A stretch of DNA of 7,655 nt from Dehalococcoides mccartyi (GCA_945888895.1 CAMDAY010000102.1:1-7655), one strand, 5' to 3'; numbered from the stretch's first letter, positions 1-5,625 are shown. A program made the numbers and translations. The notes: generated by a model from the sequence alone, not told the origin.

Positions 1-566
1 CGTCCTTCGCCGGCCGCCTGCTCGTCGCCACGCCGCTCCTCGATGATCCGAACTTCGCGCGGTCGGTGATCCTCGTGTGCTCGCACAACGAGGACGGCGC
101 GTACGGGCTGGTGCTCAACCGCCCGCTCGGTGAGCCGGTGACCCTGTACCTCCCGGAGTGGAGTGCGCGCGTCGGCGATCCGACCGTGTTCTTCGAGGGC
201 GGCCCGGTGCAGCGGCACATCGTCATGGGCCTCGGCCGCGACCGTGCGCTGGTGAACGCGGGCTGGTGGACGCGCGTCACCTCCGAGGTTGGCCTGATCG
301 ATCTGCGCTACGCCCCGCGCAACCTCGTGGAGCGCGACGACTTGATCGATGAGGCGCGGCTGTTCCTCGGCGGCGCCGGCTGGGGCCCCTCGCAGCTGGA
401 GGCCGAGGTCGCGCAGCAGGCCTGGTTCGTCGTGGATGCCCGTACGAGCGATGTCTTCGGCGCGCAGCCCGTCATGCTTTGGCCCGACGTCCTGCGACGC
501 CAGCGCGGCCGCCACGCCGACCTCGCGCTGTACGCGAACTACCCTGCCGACCCGCGCGCCAACTGA
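1..566 (+). CDS. yqgE: YqgE/AlgH family protein (UPF0301), 5' end missing
   Basis: This is the 3' part of a YqgE/AlgH (UPF0301) gene. The frame is open from base 3 to the TGA at 564-566, giving 187 visible residues, about the whole family length, so only a few N-terminal residues should be missing. The conserved N-terminal block is directly readable: SFAGRLLVATPLLDDPNF, then RSVILVCSHNEDGAYG and LVLNRPLG. A second family block is the FFEGGPVQ stretch in the middle, and the C-terminal GWGPSQLEAEV resembles the family's GWgpgQLe motif. The GTG at 66 is an internal Val, not the start. The family is a compact cytoplasmic protein of unsettled biochemical role; AlgH was linked to alginate regulation in Pseudomonas. 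The gene converges on the dehydrogenase at 854-1864, with a repeat-filled gap between them. The family call is firm; the function is unknown. Confidence 0.93.
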   Translation, partial: SFAGRLLVATPLLDDPNFARSVILVCSHNEDGAYGLVLNRPLGEPVTLYLPEWSARVGDPTVFFEGGPVQRHIVMGLGRDRALVNAGWWTRVTSEVGLIDLRYAPRNLVERDDLIDEARLFLGGAGWGPSQLEAEVAQQAWFVVDARTSDVFGAQPVMLWPDVLRRQRGRHADLALYANYPADPRAN

Positions 567-805
567 GCGCAACGCCGAGGAGCAGAGCGGGTGCGAGGCT
601 CTCTTCCATGAGTAAGCTCGCGGAGCAACCGCCCCCCACCCCAACCCTCCCCCACGAGGGGGGAGGGGGCGGAAACCGAGCGAGCTCGTCTGGTGCTGCG
701 GTACGAATCACTCGCACCAACTTGACGCGGCCACATCGAGTTCCGCCGGGAGCGTGAGGGGCGCAGCTCCTCACACTTGGTTCTCTCTTCTGACCCCTCC
801 CGGCG
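567..805 (+). repeat. Composite GC-rich interspersed repeat, copy 1
   Basis: This intergenic stretch between two convergent genes shares ordered blocks with 4684-4946, which lies on the other strand. Block A is GCAGAGCGGGTGCGAG at 582-597. Block B is a C-rich/G-rich hairpin: CCCTCCCCC at 645-653 pairs with GGGGGAGGG at 659-667 over a 5 nt loop. Block C is GAAACCGAG at 672-680. Block D is 741-805, whose first 30 bases match the other copy at 29 of 30 positions and whose first 40 match at about 36. Block D is itself a nested hairpin: GCCGGGAG (745-752) pairs with CTCCCGGC (797-804), and inside it GTGAGG (754-759) pairs with CCTCAC (769-774). No coding frame here is credible. The hairpins could also serve as a bidirectional terminator for the convergent genes, but there is no T-tract. 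Confidence 0.7.
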
Positions 806-853
806 TCACTCGCCGCCGAGGACGCACCGTTCCCTTCCCCCCTCCACGCGAAG

Positions 854-1864
854 CTACTCGGGGCGCACGAGCCTCGACGGCTGCTCGCCGCGCTGCCAGC
901 GCTCCAGCTCTTCGAGGAAGATCGCGTCGGCGCGCGGCGTATTGTTGGTCGACACGTTGGACTCGTGCGGCGTGACGATCACGTTCGGCAGGTCCCACAG
1001 CGGCGACTCGGACGGTAGCGGCTCCACGTTGAACACATCGAGGTACGCGCCGCCGAGGTGGTTGGAACGGAGCGCCGCGATCAGCGCGTCCTCGTCGACC
1101 ACGGGGCCGCGGCCGACGTTGAGGATGTGCGCGCCCTGCGGCAGCGCGGCTAGCGCCTGCGCGTTGATGAGCCCACGCGTCTGCTCGGTGAGCGGCGCGG
1201 CGAGCACGAGCCACTGTGTGCGCGGCAGCACCTCGGCGAGCCGGTCGGGCGACACCCACTCGTCGACGCCCTCGGCGGCCCCGGCGGGTGTGCGGCGCAC
1301 GCCGATGATGTGCATCCCGAACGGGCGCAGGAACGCGGCGATGTACCCGCCGATCGTGCCGAGGCCGACGATGGTCACCGTCTGACCGCGGATGTCGTCC
1401 GGCAGCGCCGTCCGAGGGATCCCGCGCCACTCGCGTGCCCGCTGGCCCTCGGCGTAGAACGGCAGGCCGCGCGCCATCGACAGCAGGGCGGCGACGGTGG
1501 TGACGGCGATCGGCTCGCCGTTGGACCCGGGCGAGTTCGAGACGGCGATCCCCTTCGCCATCAGCTCGGCGTAGATCGGGTCGTCCGTGCCGACGTTCGA
1601 CACGTGCAGCCACTCGAGGTGCGGCGCGCGCCGCGCGGCGCCGTACAGCTTGCGGCGCATCCCCAGCTCCGGCCGGTCGCCTAGGTCGCCCGAGGAGAAC
1701 GCGACGGTGATGCGCTCCATGTGCTCGGGTGCGAGGCGGCCGTCGGCTTCCTCAGGCACCTCGACGCGCTCGATCGGGCCGCGGGGGCCTGGGATCGCGC
1801 TGATGCGCGTCACGTCCGCGTCGTATCGCTCGAAGAACGCTCGCGATGCCAGCAACACGGTCAC
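854..1864 (-). CDS. D-isomer specific 2-hydroxyacid dehydrogenase
   Basis: The product is a 336-residue NAD(P)-dependent oxidoreductase of the D-2-hydroxyacid dehydrogenase family, which interconverts 2-keto acids and D-2-hydroxy acids in the cytoplasm. The Rossmann motif GLGTIGGYIA begins near residue 167 (GxGxxG at 167-172). The catalytic set is complete: Arg252 in NVGRGPVVDEDALI, Glu281 in DVFNVEPLP, and His300 in VTPHESN. The length is normal for the family (about 310-340). The start is the GTG at 1864, chosen because AAGGAG (bases 1871-1876 on this strand) sits 6 nt upstream. The stop is TAG. An SRPBCC gene lies 73 nt upstream on the same strand, so the two may be co-transcribed. After the catalytic His the family often has a Gly, as in HxxG or HxG; here it reads HESNVS, so substrate specificity cannot be assigned (glyoxylate/hydroxypyruvate reductase-like or phosphoglycerate dehydrogenase-like). 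The family is certain; the substrate is unknown. Confidence 0.93.
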   Translation of the reverse strand: MTVLLASRAFFERYDADVTRISAIPGPRGPIERVEVPEEADGRLAPEHMERITVAFSSGDLGDRPELGMRRKLYGAARRAPHLEWLHVSNVGTDDPIYAELMAKGIAVSNSPGSNGEPIAVTTVAALLSMARGLPFYAEGQRAREWRGIPRTALPDDIRGQTVTIVGLGTIGGYIAAFLRPFGMHIIGVRRTPAGAAEGVDEWVSPDRLAEVLPRTQWLVLAAPLTEQTRGLINAQALAALPQGAHILNVGRGPVVDEDALIAALRSNHLGGAYLDVFNVEPLPSESPLWDLPNVIVTPHESNVSTNNTPRADAIFLEELERWQRGEQPSRLVRPE

Positions 1865-1937
1865 GGGGGGCTCCTTCGTTCGGGCAGTCCAGTCGCGTAC
1901 TGCCGAGGATACCCGGGGATCGCGACTCCGGCTTGGC

Positions 1938-2360
1938 CTAGTCCGCGCGCTCGCACTCCGCCTTCAGCGCGGCGGCCTCCATCGGCAGGAACTTCCGCGA
2001 CACGCGCGCGACGATCCAGCCGAGCAGCGGCGCCGTCAGCCCCGACACGTCGATGGACAGCGTGACGTGGGTCCCCGTGCTGGTGGGCTCGAGGCGGTGC
2101 AGGGCGACGACGTGCATGCCGAGCGCGTTCGTGTCCCACTCGTAGGTGTTCGGCGCTGCGAAGCGCGTCACCGTTCACGTCCCCGGCGCGTTGCCGGGCT
2201 GCTTCAGCCGCGCGCTCCAGCCGACGCCCATCGGGCGCGGTGTCAGCACCTCGACGCTGGCGACGGTGGGGTTCCAGGAAGGCCACTGTGGGATGTCGAC
2301 GGTGACGTCCCACACGCGCTCCACCGGAGCCTCGATGTCCACGGTCTGTTCCAGGTGCAT
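1938..2360 (-). pseudogene. SRPBCC/START-like (polyketide cyclase/dehydrase-type) protein, interrupted by in-frame TGA
   Basis: Two pieces in the same frame together make one small SRPBCC ligand-binding-fold protein of 140 residues. The N-terminal piece begins MHLEQTVDIEAPVERVWDV and continues with PQWPSWNPTV, the usual first strand, helix and D-x-xWPxWNP-like signature. The C-terminal piece contains VTRFAAPNTYEWDT, a Gly/Thr-rich beta stretch and the long C-terminal helix ending KFLPMEAAALKAECERAD. The pieces are separated only by a TGA at codon 62 (bases 2175-2177), in the context APGT-stop-TVTRF. SRPBCC relatives commonly have Trp at this point, so a single TGG to TGA change explains the break. 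The start is the ATG at 2360, with GGAGGG (bases 2365-2370) 4 nt upstream. A longer frame reaches 2414 but lacks such a site. The stop is TAG. As sequenced, only a 61-residue fragment, or a re-initiated second half, could be made. A sequencing error is an alternative to a true pseudogene. Confidence 0.8.
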
Positions 2361-2489
2361 GGATCCCTCCAGGGCTCGTGGCCGCACCTTCGCGCGCTCG
2401 CGTGGGGCGGTCAAGATCGCGCGCGGGCGGTCGATGATCGTCGCAGGGGCGTCTGCCTCTGTGTCCGCACGCCGTCGAGGAGATCGCGC
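2361..2489. other. Divergent intergenic region between SRPBCC gene and HDOD gene
   Basis: This 129 bp gap must hold the promoters for the SRPBCC gene (leftward) and the HDOD gene (rightward). It contains both ribosome binding sites, GGAGGG on the minus strand at 2365-2370 and GAGGAG on the plus strand at 2477-2482. I see no convincing -35/-10 pair, operator or ncRNA. The minus-strand reading frame that extends the SRPBCC gene to 2414 is open here but is probably not translated. Confidence 0.5.
2477..2482 (+). promoter_or_regulatory. Ribosome binding site fixing the HDOD gene start
   Basis: GAGGAG lies 7 nt before the ATG at 2490. The frame is open far upstream (back to 1587) through the antisense of the dehydrogenase and SRPBCC genes, so this site, together with the onset of HDOD homology, decides the start. 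Confidence 0.75.
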
Positions 2490-3548
2490 ATGGTCGATGG
2501 GAAGCTCGACGAGCCATCAGCCCACGTGAAGCGCGCCGCGGTTCCGACCGGGCCGATGCTCCCCGCCGCGCGCGCCGGGGCGCTCTCCATGATGCAGGAC
2601 GAGGACGTCCGCCTGGAGGACCTCGCCAGCCTCATCCGCGCCGACCCCGGCCTCGCGCTCGTGCTGCTGACCGCCGCAAACTCGGCGGCTTCGGCGTCCC
2701 GTCGCCGCATCGAGAACCCGCGCGATGCCCTCGTCCGCATCGGCCTCACGGAGACGAAGCGGGTCATCGCGTCGGCGGTGGTCCGCGAGGCGTTCCGGAG
2801 CATGGAGGACTGCGGGGTAGACGAGGACGCCTTCTGGGCACACTCGTTCGCGGTCGCGGTCATCACTGAGTCGCACATCACCACGCCAGCGCTGCGCGCC
2901 ATGGCGTTCTCCGCGGGGCTCCTGCACGACGTCGGCCGGCTCGTCCTCGGCGCGTCGATGCCCGGCGTCTACGAGTCGCTGTCGGCGAGGGCGCGGTCAG
3001 CCTCGATGGTGCTCGGCGCGGAGGCGGCGCTGTTCGGGGAGGATCACGCGAAGGCGGGTGGGCGGCTGCTCAAGCTGTGGGGCGTCTCGGACCGCATCGG
3101 CAACGCCGTCGCCCGTCACCACGAACCGCCCGCCGACGAGCTCGACGAGGCGCTCGCCCTCGCGCGCACCGTGGTCGCGCAGCTCGGTTACAGCGACGGC
3201 CTGCCGTGCCACTTCGACGCCCCGCCGTCCGAGGCGCCACCCGTCGAGGTGACGCCGGAGGTCGCGGCGACACTGCGCGAGAAGGTGACCTTGGTACCAG
3301 TCGGCGTGCATCACGACGAAGGGCGGTCAGCAGGGCACCGCCCTCTGGGCGGCGAGCTAGCGCACGCTGCCTCGGCGGATCGCTACGAACGAGGCGCGCC
3401 GCGCTCCTTCAGCTTCCACGCGGTGGGCAGGGCTGCAGCAGCGATGGCGATCTTGATCGCGTCGCCGATCACGAAGGGCGCGACGCCAAGCGCCCACACG
3501 CGATCCCACCCGACAACGCCTGCGAGGTGCGTGACACCGCACATGTAG
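2490..3548 (+). CDS. HDOD domain-containing protein, with suspicious 3' extension
   Basis: The product is a stand-alone HDOD-domain protein, a family related to HD phosphohydrolases, usually without proven catalysis and generally tied to signalling. The HDOD pattern runs from about residue 15 to 265: LEDLASLIRADPGLALVLL, then LTAANSAASASRR, then ALVRIGLTETKRVI, then an AFWAHSFAVAV helix, then AGLLHDVGRLVL with the HD pair, then GEDHAKAGGRLLKLWG and VARHHEPP. The start ATG at 2490 has GAGGAG 7 nt upstream. Homology-like sequence ends near TPEVAATLREK, about residue 265 (base 3284). The open frame continues another 87 residues, past a hairpin at 3320-3344 and 166 nt antisense into bioY, to a TAG at 3546-3548. 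In the next frame a TGA lies at 3286-3288, so removing one G near 3285 would end the protein right after REK. I infer that the extension is an artefact of a one-base indel, either natural or from sequencing. The family call is firm; the C-terminus is doubtful. Confidence 0.85.
   Translation: MVDGKLDEPSAHVKRAAVPTGPMLPAARAGALSMMQDEDVRLEDLASLIRADPGLALVLLTAANSAASASRRRIENPRDALVRIGLTETKRVIASAVVREAFRSMEDCGVDEDAFWAHSFAVAVITESHITTPALRAMAFSAGLLHDVGRLVLGASMPGVYESLSARARSASMVLGAEAALFGEDHAKAGGRLLKLWGVSDRIGNAVARHHEPPADELDEALALARTVVAQLGYSDGLPCHFDAPPSEAPPVEVTPEVAATLREKVTLVPVGVHHDEGRSAGHRPLGGELAHAASADRYERGAPRSFSFHAVGRAAAAMAILIASPITKGATPSAHTRSHPTTPARCVTPHM
3320..3344. terminator. Probable bidirectional terminator hairpin between HDOD gene and bioY
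   Basis: AGGGCGGT (3320-3327) pairs with ACCGCCCT (3337-3344), an 8 bp GC-rich stem with a 9 nt loop and no clear T-tract. It lies just after the likely true end of the HDOD frame (about 3288) and 38 nt beyond the bioY stop codon, where convergent genes would share a terminator. Its position supports the view that the HDOD reading frame past 3288 is not natural. Confidence 0.45.
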
Positions 3549-3985
3549 ATCACGATGTTGCCGAGCACCATGGCGGCGATCGTCAGGTACCACACGCGAT
3601 CCCATCGGCTCTCGGCCAACTCCCCGACGATCCATGCGGCGACGAGGAACCCGATCAGGTAGCCGCCCGTTGGTCCGTTGATCACGGCCATCCCCGCGCC
3701 GCCGTTCTGGAAGATCGGTGCGCCCGCGATACCGACGGCCAGGTAGGCGGCGACCGAGGTACTGCCGAGGCGGCTGCCGTACGCCGCGGCCAGCAGCAGG
3801 ACACCCAGCGTCTGTCCGGTGATCGGCACCGGGGAGCCCGGCACCGGCACGCGGATCTGCGCCGTCAGCGCCAGTACGCCCACGCCGATGACGACGAGGA
3901 GGGTGGCCCACGCCCAGCGCGCGAGGGGCTGCGCGTCGGGGATCGAGACGAGCGTCCGGCCGACGGAGAGGGAGCTGAGCGACAC
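3383..3985 (-). CDS. bioY: BioY, biotin transporter substrate-binding subunit (ECF S component)
   Basis: The product is an integral membrane protein of about 200 residues with roughly six hydrophobic segments. It binds biotin for uptake with the ECF energising module (EcfT plus two ATPases), or alone in some bacteria. From the GTG start the BioY signature VPVPGSPVPITGQTLGVLL lies at about 46-64. YLAVGIAGAPIFQNGGAG follows at about 81-98, GPTGGYLIGF at 104-113 and GNIVIYMCGV at 142-151. The start is the GTG at 3985, because GAAGGA (bases 3995-4000) lies 9 nt upstream. A TTG at 4003 would add six residues (MEGPPL) but has no good binding site. In the last signature BioY usually has Trp after the GxxW-type turn (GxPWL); here it reads GVTHL. 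The stop is TAG. The gene lies 37 nt downstream of panD on the same strand, a likely two-gene transcript. No ecfA or ecfT gene is nearby, so the module would have to be shared or encoded elsewhere. Confidence 0.93.
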   Translation of the reverse strand: MSLSSLSVGRTLVSIPDAQPLARWAWATLLVVIGVGVLALTAQIRVPVPGSPVPITGQTLGVLLLAAAYGSRLGSTSVAAYLAVGIAGAPIFQNGGAGMAVINGPTGGYLIGFLVAAWIVGELAESRWDRVWYLTIAAMVLGNIVIYMCGVTHLAGVVGWDRVWALGVAPFVIGDAIKIAIAAAALPTAWKLKERGAPRS

Positions 3986-3994
3986 GAGCGGCGG

Positions 3995-4000
3995 TCCTTC
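3995..4000 (-). promoter_or_regulatory. Ribosome binding site choosing the bioY GTG start
   Basis: GAAGGA on the minus strand lies 9 nt before the GTG at 3985, which favours that start over the upstream TTG at 4003, which overlaps no comparable site. The site lies within the 37 nt panD-bioY gap. Confidence 0.55.
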
Positions 4001-4022
4001 CAATTCGTCCCGTCGAGCGCCC

Positions 4023-4442
4023 CTAGACGCCTCGGATCGGGCCGTGGCCCGAGTGCTCCGTGGCGGTGGGCGCCAGCGGCCGGTTCTCGGCGCCGACGCG
4101 GACGATGCGCGGATGGTGGTCGGCCACGTGTTCGGACCGGATCCACTCGAAGGAGAGAATAATCACCAAGTCGCCCGGATGCACGAGGTGGGCGGCGGCG
4201 CCGTTGATGCAGACATCACCTGAGCCGGGGATGCCGCGGATCGCGTACGTCTCCAGGCGCGCCCCGTTGGTGACGTCCAGGACGTGCACCTGTTCCCATT
4301 CCTCGATACCGGACAGCTCCATGAGCTCCGGGTCGAGGGTGATCGACCCCTCATAGTCGAGGTCAGCGGCGGTCACGAGTGCGCGGTGGATCTTGCCGCG
4401 CAGGACGGAGCGCAGCGCTGAGCGGTCGTCGGCAGCGTCCAC
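4023..4442 (-). CDS. panD: Aspartate 1-decarboxylase (pyruvoyl proenzyme)
   Basis: The product makes beta-alanine from L-aspartate for pantothenate and coenzyme A synthesis. It is cytoplasmic, works as a tetramer, and is self-cleaved to create a pyruvoyl group. The alignment to PanD is clear: GKIHRALVTAADLDYEGSIT holds Lys17 and the cleavage pair Gly32-Ser33. VTNGARLETYAI holds Arg62, Thr65 and Tyr66, and INGAAAHLVHPGD holds Asn80, all matching the catalytic residues of the E. coli enzyme with an offset of eight. The start is the GTG at 4442, chosen because GAGGAG lies 5 nt upstream. It gives eight residues (VDAADDRS) before the usual N-terminus and 139 in total, slightly longer than typical. 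A longer open frame to 4835 only translates the intergenic repeat. The C-terminal tail after SFEW is His/Pro-rich and poorly conserved. The stop is TAG. It is the first gene of the likely panD-bioY transcript. Confidence 0.95.
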   Translation of the reverse strand: MDAADDRSALRSVLRGKIHRALVTAADLDYEGSITLDPELMELSGIEEWEQVHVLDVTNGARLETYAIRGIPGSGDVCINGAAAHLVHPGDLVIILSFEWIRSEHVADHHPRIVRVGAENRPLAPTATEHSGHGPIRGV

Positions 4443-4447
4443 GGGGA

Positions 4448-4453
4448 CTCCTC
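4448..4453 (-). promoter_or_regulatory. Ribosome binding site choosing the panD GTG start
   Basis: GAGGAG on the minus strand lies 5 nt before the GTG at 4442. It rules out the open frame that extends upstream as far as 4835 through the repeat region. The first residues after this GTG lead within ten codons into the conserved PanD N-terminus. Confidence 0.75.
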
Positions 4454-4683
4454 GTCGTCTCGTCGAGCGAGTCTCGGCCGTCCCTGGTCCGAGCACGCGC
4501 GCGAGTTCGTGTGAGTTGCACCGTCCATGATGCCAGCCGCCCCCGGCCCCGTCGAGGATCGCCGCGAGGCACGGGGGAGCCGGAACGGGCGCGGTGTCCT
4601 CCTCGGCGAGCGGCGTCGAGGTGGCAGTGGGGCGGCCACCCCTGCCCCTCGTGCCTTCTCGCAGAACAGCGCTTCGCGCGGGG

Positions 4684-4946
4684 CGCGGGAGGGGCGGGAG
4701 GAAGGGAACCAACCGGGAGGAGCTGCGCCCCTCACACTCCCGGCGGAATCGTACGCGTCTAGAAGCCATCCGAACGTGCGCGAAGCTGCACGATCCGGAC
4801 GGGGAGCCCGAGGGGCGAAGCCCCTCGGATTTCATCCCCCTTCCCGCGCCGGGAAGGGGGCAGGGGGATGGGCCGCCTCACGCTGCCCCCTCGAGGCCGC
4901 TCGCCGCGCGGTGCTCGCACCCGTCCTGCTCTGCCCGCCCGGCAAC
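4684..4946 (-). repeat. Composite GC-rich interspersed repeat, copy 2 (inverted relative to copy 1)
   Basis: Read on the minus strand, this region carries the same blocks in the same order as 567-805. Block A (GCAGAGC plus GGGTGCGAG, separated by a few extra bases) covers 4914-4934. Block B is a C-rich/G-rich hairpin at 4836-4860 with an 11 bp stem and a 3 nt loop. Block C is GAAATCCGAG at 4824-4833, here extended into a 9 bp hairpin at 4808-4828. Block D is 4684-4748, whose first 30 bases match copy 1 at 29 of 30. Unlike copy 1 it sits between divergently oriented genes, upstream of both panD and the CMD gene, so a pure terminator role does not explain it. Sequence outside the blocks differs freely between copies. 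No transposase or tRNA-like feature is present. Confidence 0.7.
4808..4860. other. Tandem perfect hairpins inside repeat copy 2
   Basis: Two perfect inverted repeats lie 7 nt apart. CCGAGGGGC (4808-4816) pairs with GCCCCTCGG (4820-4828) over a GAA loop. CCCCCTTCCCG (4836-4846) pairs with CGGGAAGGGGG (4850-4860) over a CGC loop. On the plus strand the first hairpin is followed by ATTTC, a weak intrinsic-terminator look, but no plus-strand gene lies upstream. They would fold strongly in RNA of either strand. Confidence 0.7.
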
Positions 4947-5014
4947 GCTCGCCGCGCGACACAGGGGCGCGGAGAGCCGCTATCCTTCGCGCGTCCAATG
5001 AGGACTCACGTTGC

Positions 5015-5019
5015 AGGAG
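5015..5019 (+). promoter_or_regulatory. Ribosome binding site choosing the CMD-gene ATG start
   Basis: AGGAG lies 6 nt before the ATG at 5026. The alternative TTG at 5011 lies upstream of this site and would translate through it, so it is rejected. Confidence 0.75.
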
Positions 5020-5025
5020 AACCAC

Positions 5026-5574
5026 ATGCCCCGACTCGCGCCCCTTGACCCCGCTGACTTCACGCCGGAGCAGCAGCGCATTGCTGAAGCGATCACCTCC
5101 GGTCGAGGCGGCCTGCGCGGGCCTTTCCTCCCGTGGATGCGCAGCCCCGAGCTGTGCGACCGCGCGCAGCACCTCGGCGAGTTCTGCCGCTTCCACAGCA
5201 GCCTCGATGCCGCCCTCAGCGAGTTCGCGATCATCGTCACCGCGCAGTACTGGAAGTCGCAGTACGAGTTCTACGCGCACGCCCAGATGGCCTCCAACGC
5301 CGGTGTCTCCGACAACGTGATCGAGTCCGTGCAGGCAGGCGAGGAGCCGCCGTACCAAGACCAGAAGCAGCAGGCGATCTGGATGTTCGTCACGGAATAC
5401 TTCAAGACGCACCGCGTCTCGGACGCCACGTACGAGCGTGCCAGGGCTGCCCTGACCGAACGCGGCGTCGTGGACCTCGTCGGCATCGTCGGCTACTACG
5501 GCCTCGTCAGCATGACGCTGAACGTGTTCGAGGTCGGCCTGCCCGAGGGCGCAAAGGCCCCGTTCGCCGAGTAG
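5026..5574 (+). CDS. Carboxymuconolactone decarboxylase (CMD/AhpD-like) family protein
   Basis: The product is a 182-residue all-helical protein of the CMD superfamily. The core signature is LSEFAIIVTAQYWKSQYEF and then YAHAQMASNAGVSDNVIESV. It keeps Glu66, Glu81 and His85 in the E-(14)-E-x3-H pattern typical of CMD proteins, followed by the second half YFKTHRVSDATYERA and DLVGIVGYYGLVSMTLNVF. The CxxC pair of AhpD-type peroxidase partners is absent; the two cysteines, Cys44 and Cys54, lie before the core. It is therefore more likely a decarboxylase-like or uncharacterised CMD member than an alkylhydroperoxidase. The start ATG at 5026 has AGGAG 6 nt upstream. A weak -10-like TATCCT at 4981-4986 may belong to its promoter. 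It is followed by a strong terminator at 5598-5625 and appears monocistronic. The stop is TAG. The family is secure; the substrate is unknown. Confidence 0.9.
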   Translation: MPRLAPLDPADFTPEQQRIAEAITSGRGGLRGPFLPWMRSPELCDRAQHLGEFCRFHSSLDAALSEFAIIVTAQYWKSQYEFYAHAQMASNAGVSDNVIESVQAGEEPPYQDQKQQAIWMFVTEYFKTHRVSDATYERARAALTERGVVDLVGIVGYYGLVSMTLNVFEVGLPEGAKAPFAE

Positions 5575-5597
5575 CGCGCGAGCCTCGACGGAACGCA

Positions 5598-5625
5598 ACA
5601 GGGGCGGCCGCGAGGCCGCCCCTGT
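5598..5625. terminator. Bidirectional transcription terminator hairpin
   Basis: ACAGGGGCGGCC (5598-5609) pairs perfectly with GGCCGCCCCTGT (5614-5625), a 12 bp stem closed by a GCGA tetraloop of the stable GNRA class. The plus strand continues CTGTATG, only mildly T-rich. It sits 23 nt after the CMD-gene stop and 22 nt from the DUF169 stop, exactly between two convergent genes, so it probably serves both. Confidence 0.7.

Larger units (their letters stand above)
4443..5025. other. Long gene-free region upstream of panD and the CMD gene
   Basis: The 583 bp between the panD start and the CMD-gene start contain no credible gene. Frames here are open only because the sequence is so GC-rich. The part next to panD (4443-4683) should carry its promoter, but I see no good -35/-10 pair. 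The middle (4684-4946) is copy 2 of the composite repeat. Near the right end TATCCT at 4981-4986 could be a weak -10 box for the CMD gene. A 12 bp direct repeat GCTCGCCGCGCG occurs at 4899-4910 and 4947-4958. Confidence 0.6.

Noticed and set aside
567..853. CRISPR array or tRNA in the GC-rich intergenic regions
   Set aside because: No regularly spaced repeats, and no cloverleaf or CCA-type acceptor pattern. The inverted repeats form simple hairpins.
771..1613. 280-codon minus-strand open frame inside the dehydrogenase
   Set aside because: Alternative frame of the same strand; the Arg-rich product lacks the Rossmann and catalytic motifs seen in the true frame.
1883..1904. Operator or terminator GGCAGT/ACTGCC between the SRPBCC and dehydrogenase genes
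   Set aside because: Only a 6 bp stem with a 10 nt loop and no T-tract; too weak to call in GC-rich DNA.
2175..2177. UGA reassigned to Trp (alternative genetic code) or selenocysteine
   Set aside because: Other genes use TGG for Trp, yqgE ends at TGA at the proper length, and only one such codon is seen. Nothing resembling a SECIS argument or a catalytic Cys/Sec position fits an SRPBCC protein here.
1587..2489. Long 5' extension of the HDOD frame
   Set aside because: It runs antisense through two genes. HDOD similarity and a proper ribosome binding site begin only at 2477-2490.
3077..4162. 361-codon plus-strand open frame across the HDOD 3' end, bioY and panD
   Set aside because: Arg-rich low-complexity translation typical of the wrong frame in high-GC DNA; it is antisense to two well-recognised genes.
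4443..4835. 131-codon N-terminal extension of PanD
   Set aside because: It translates the intergenic repeat. PanD normally begins about eight residues after the chosen GTG, which has an ideal GAGGAG.
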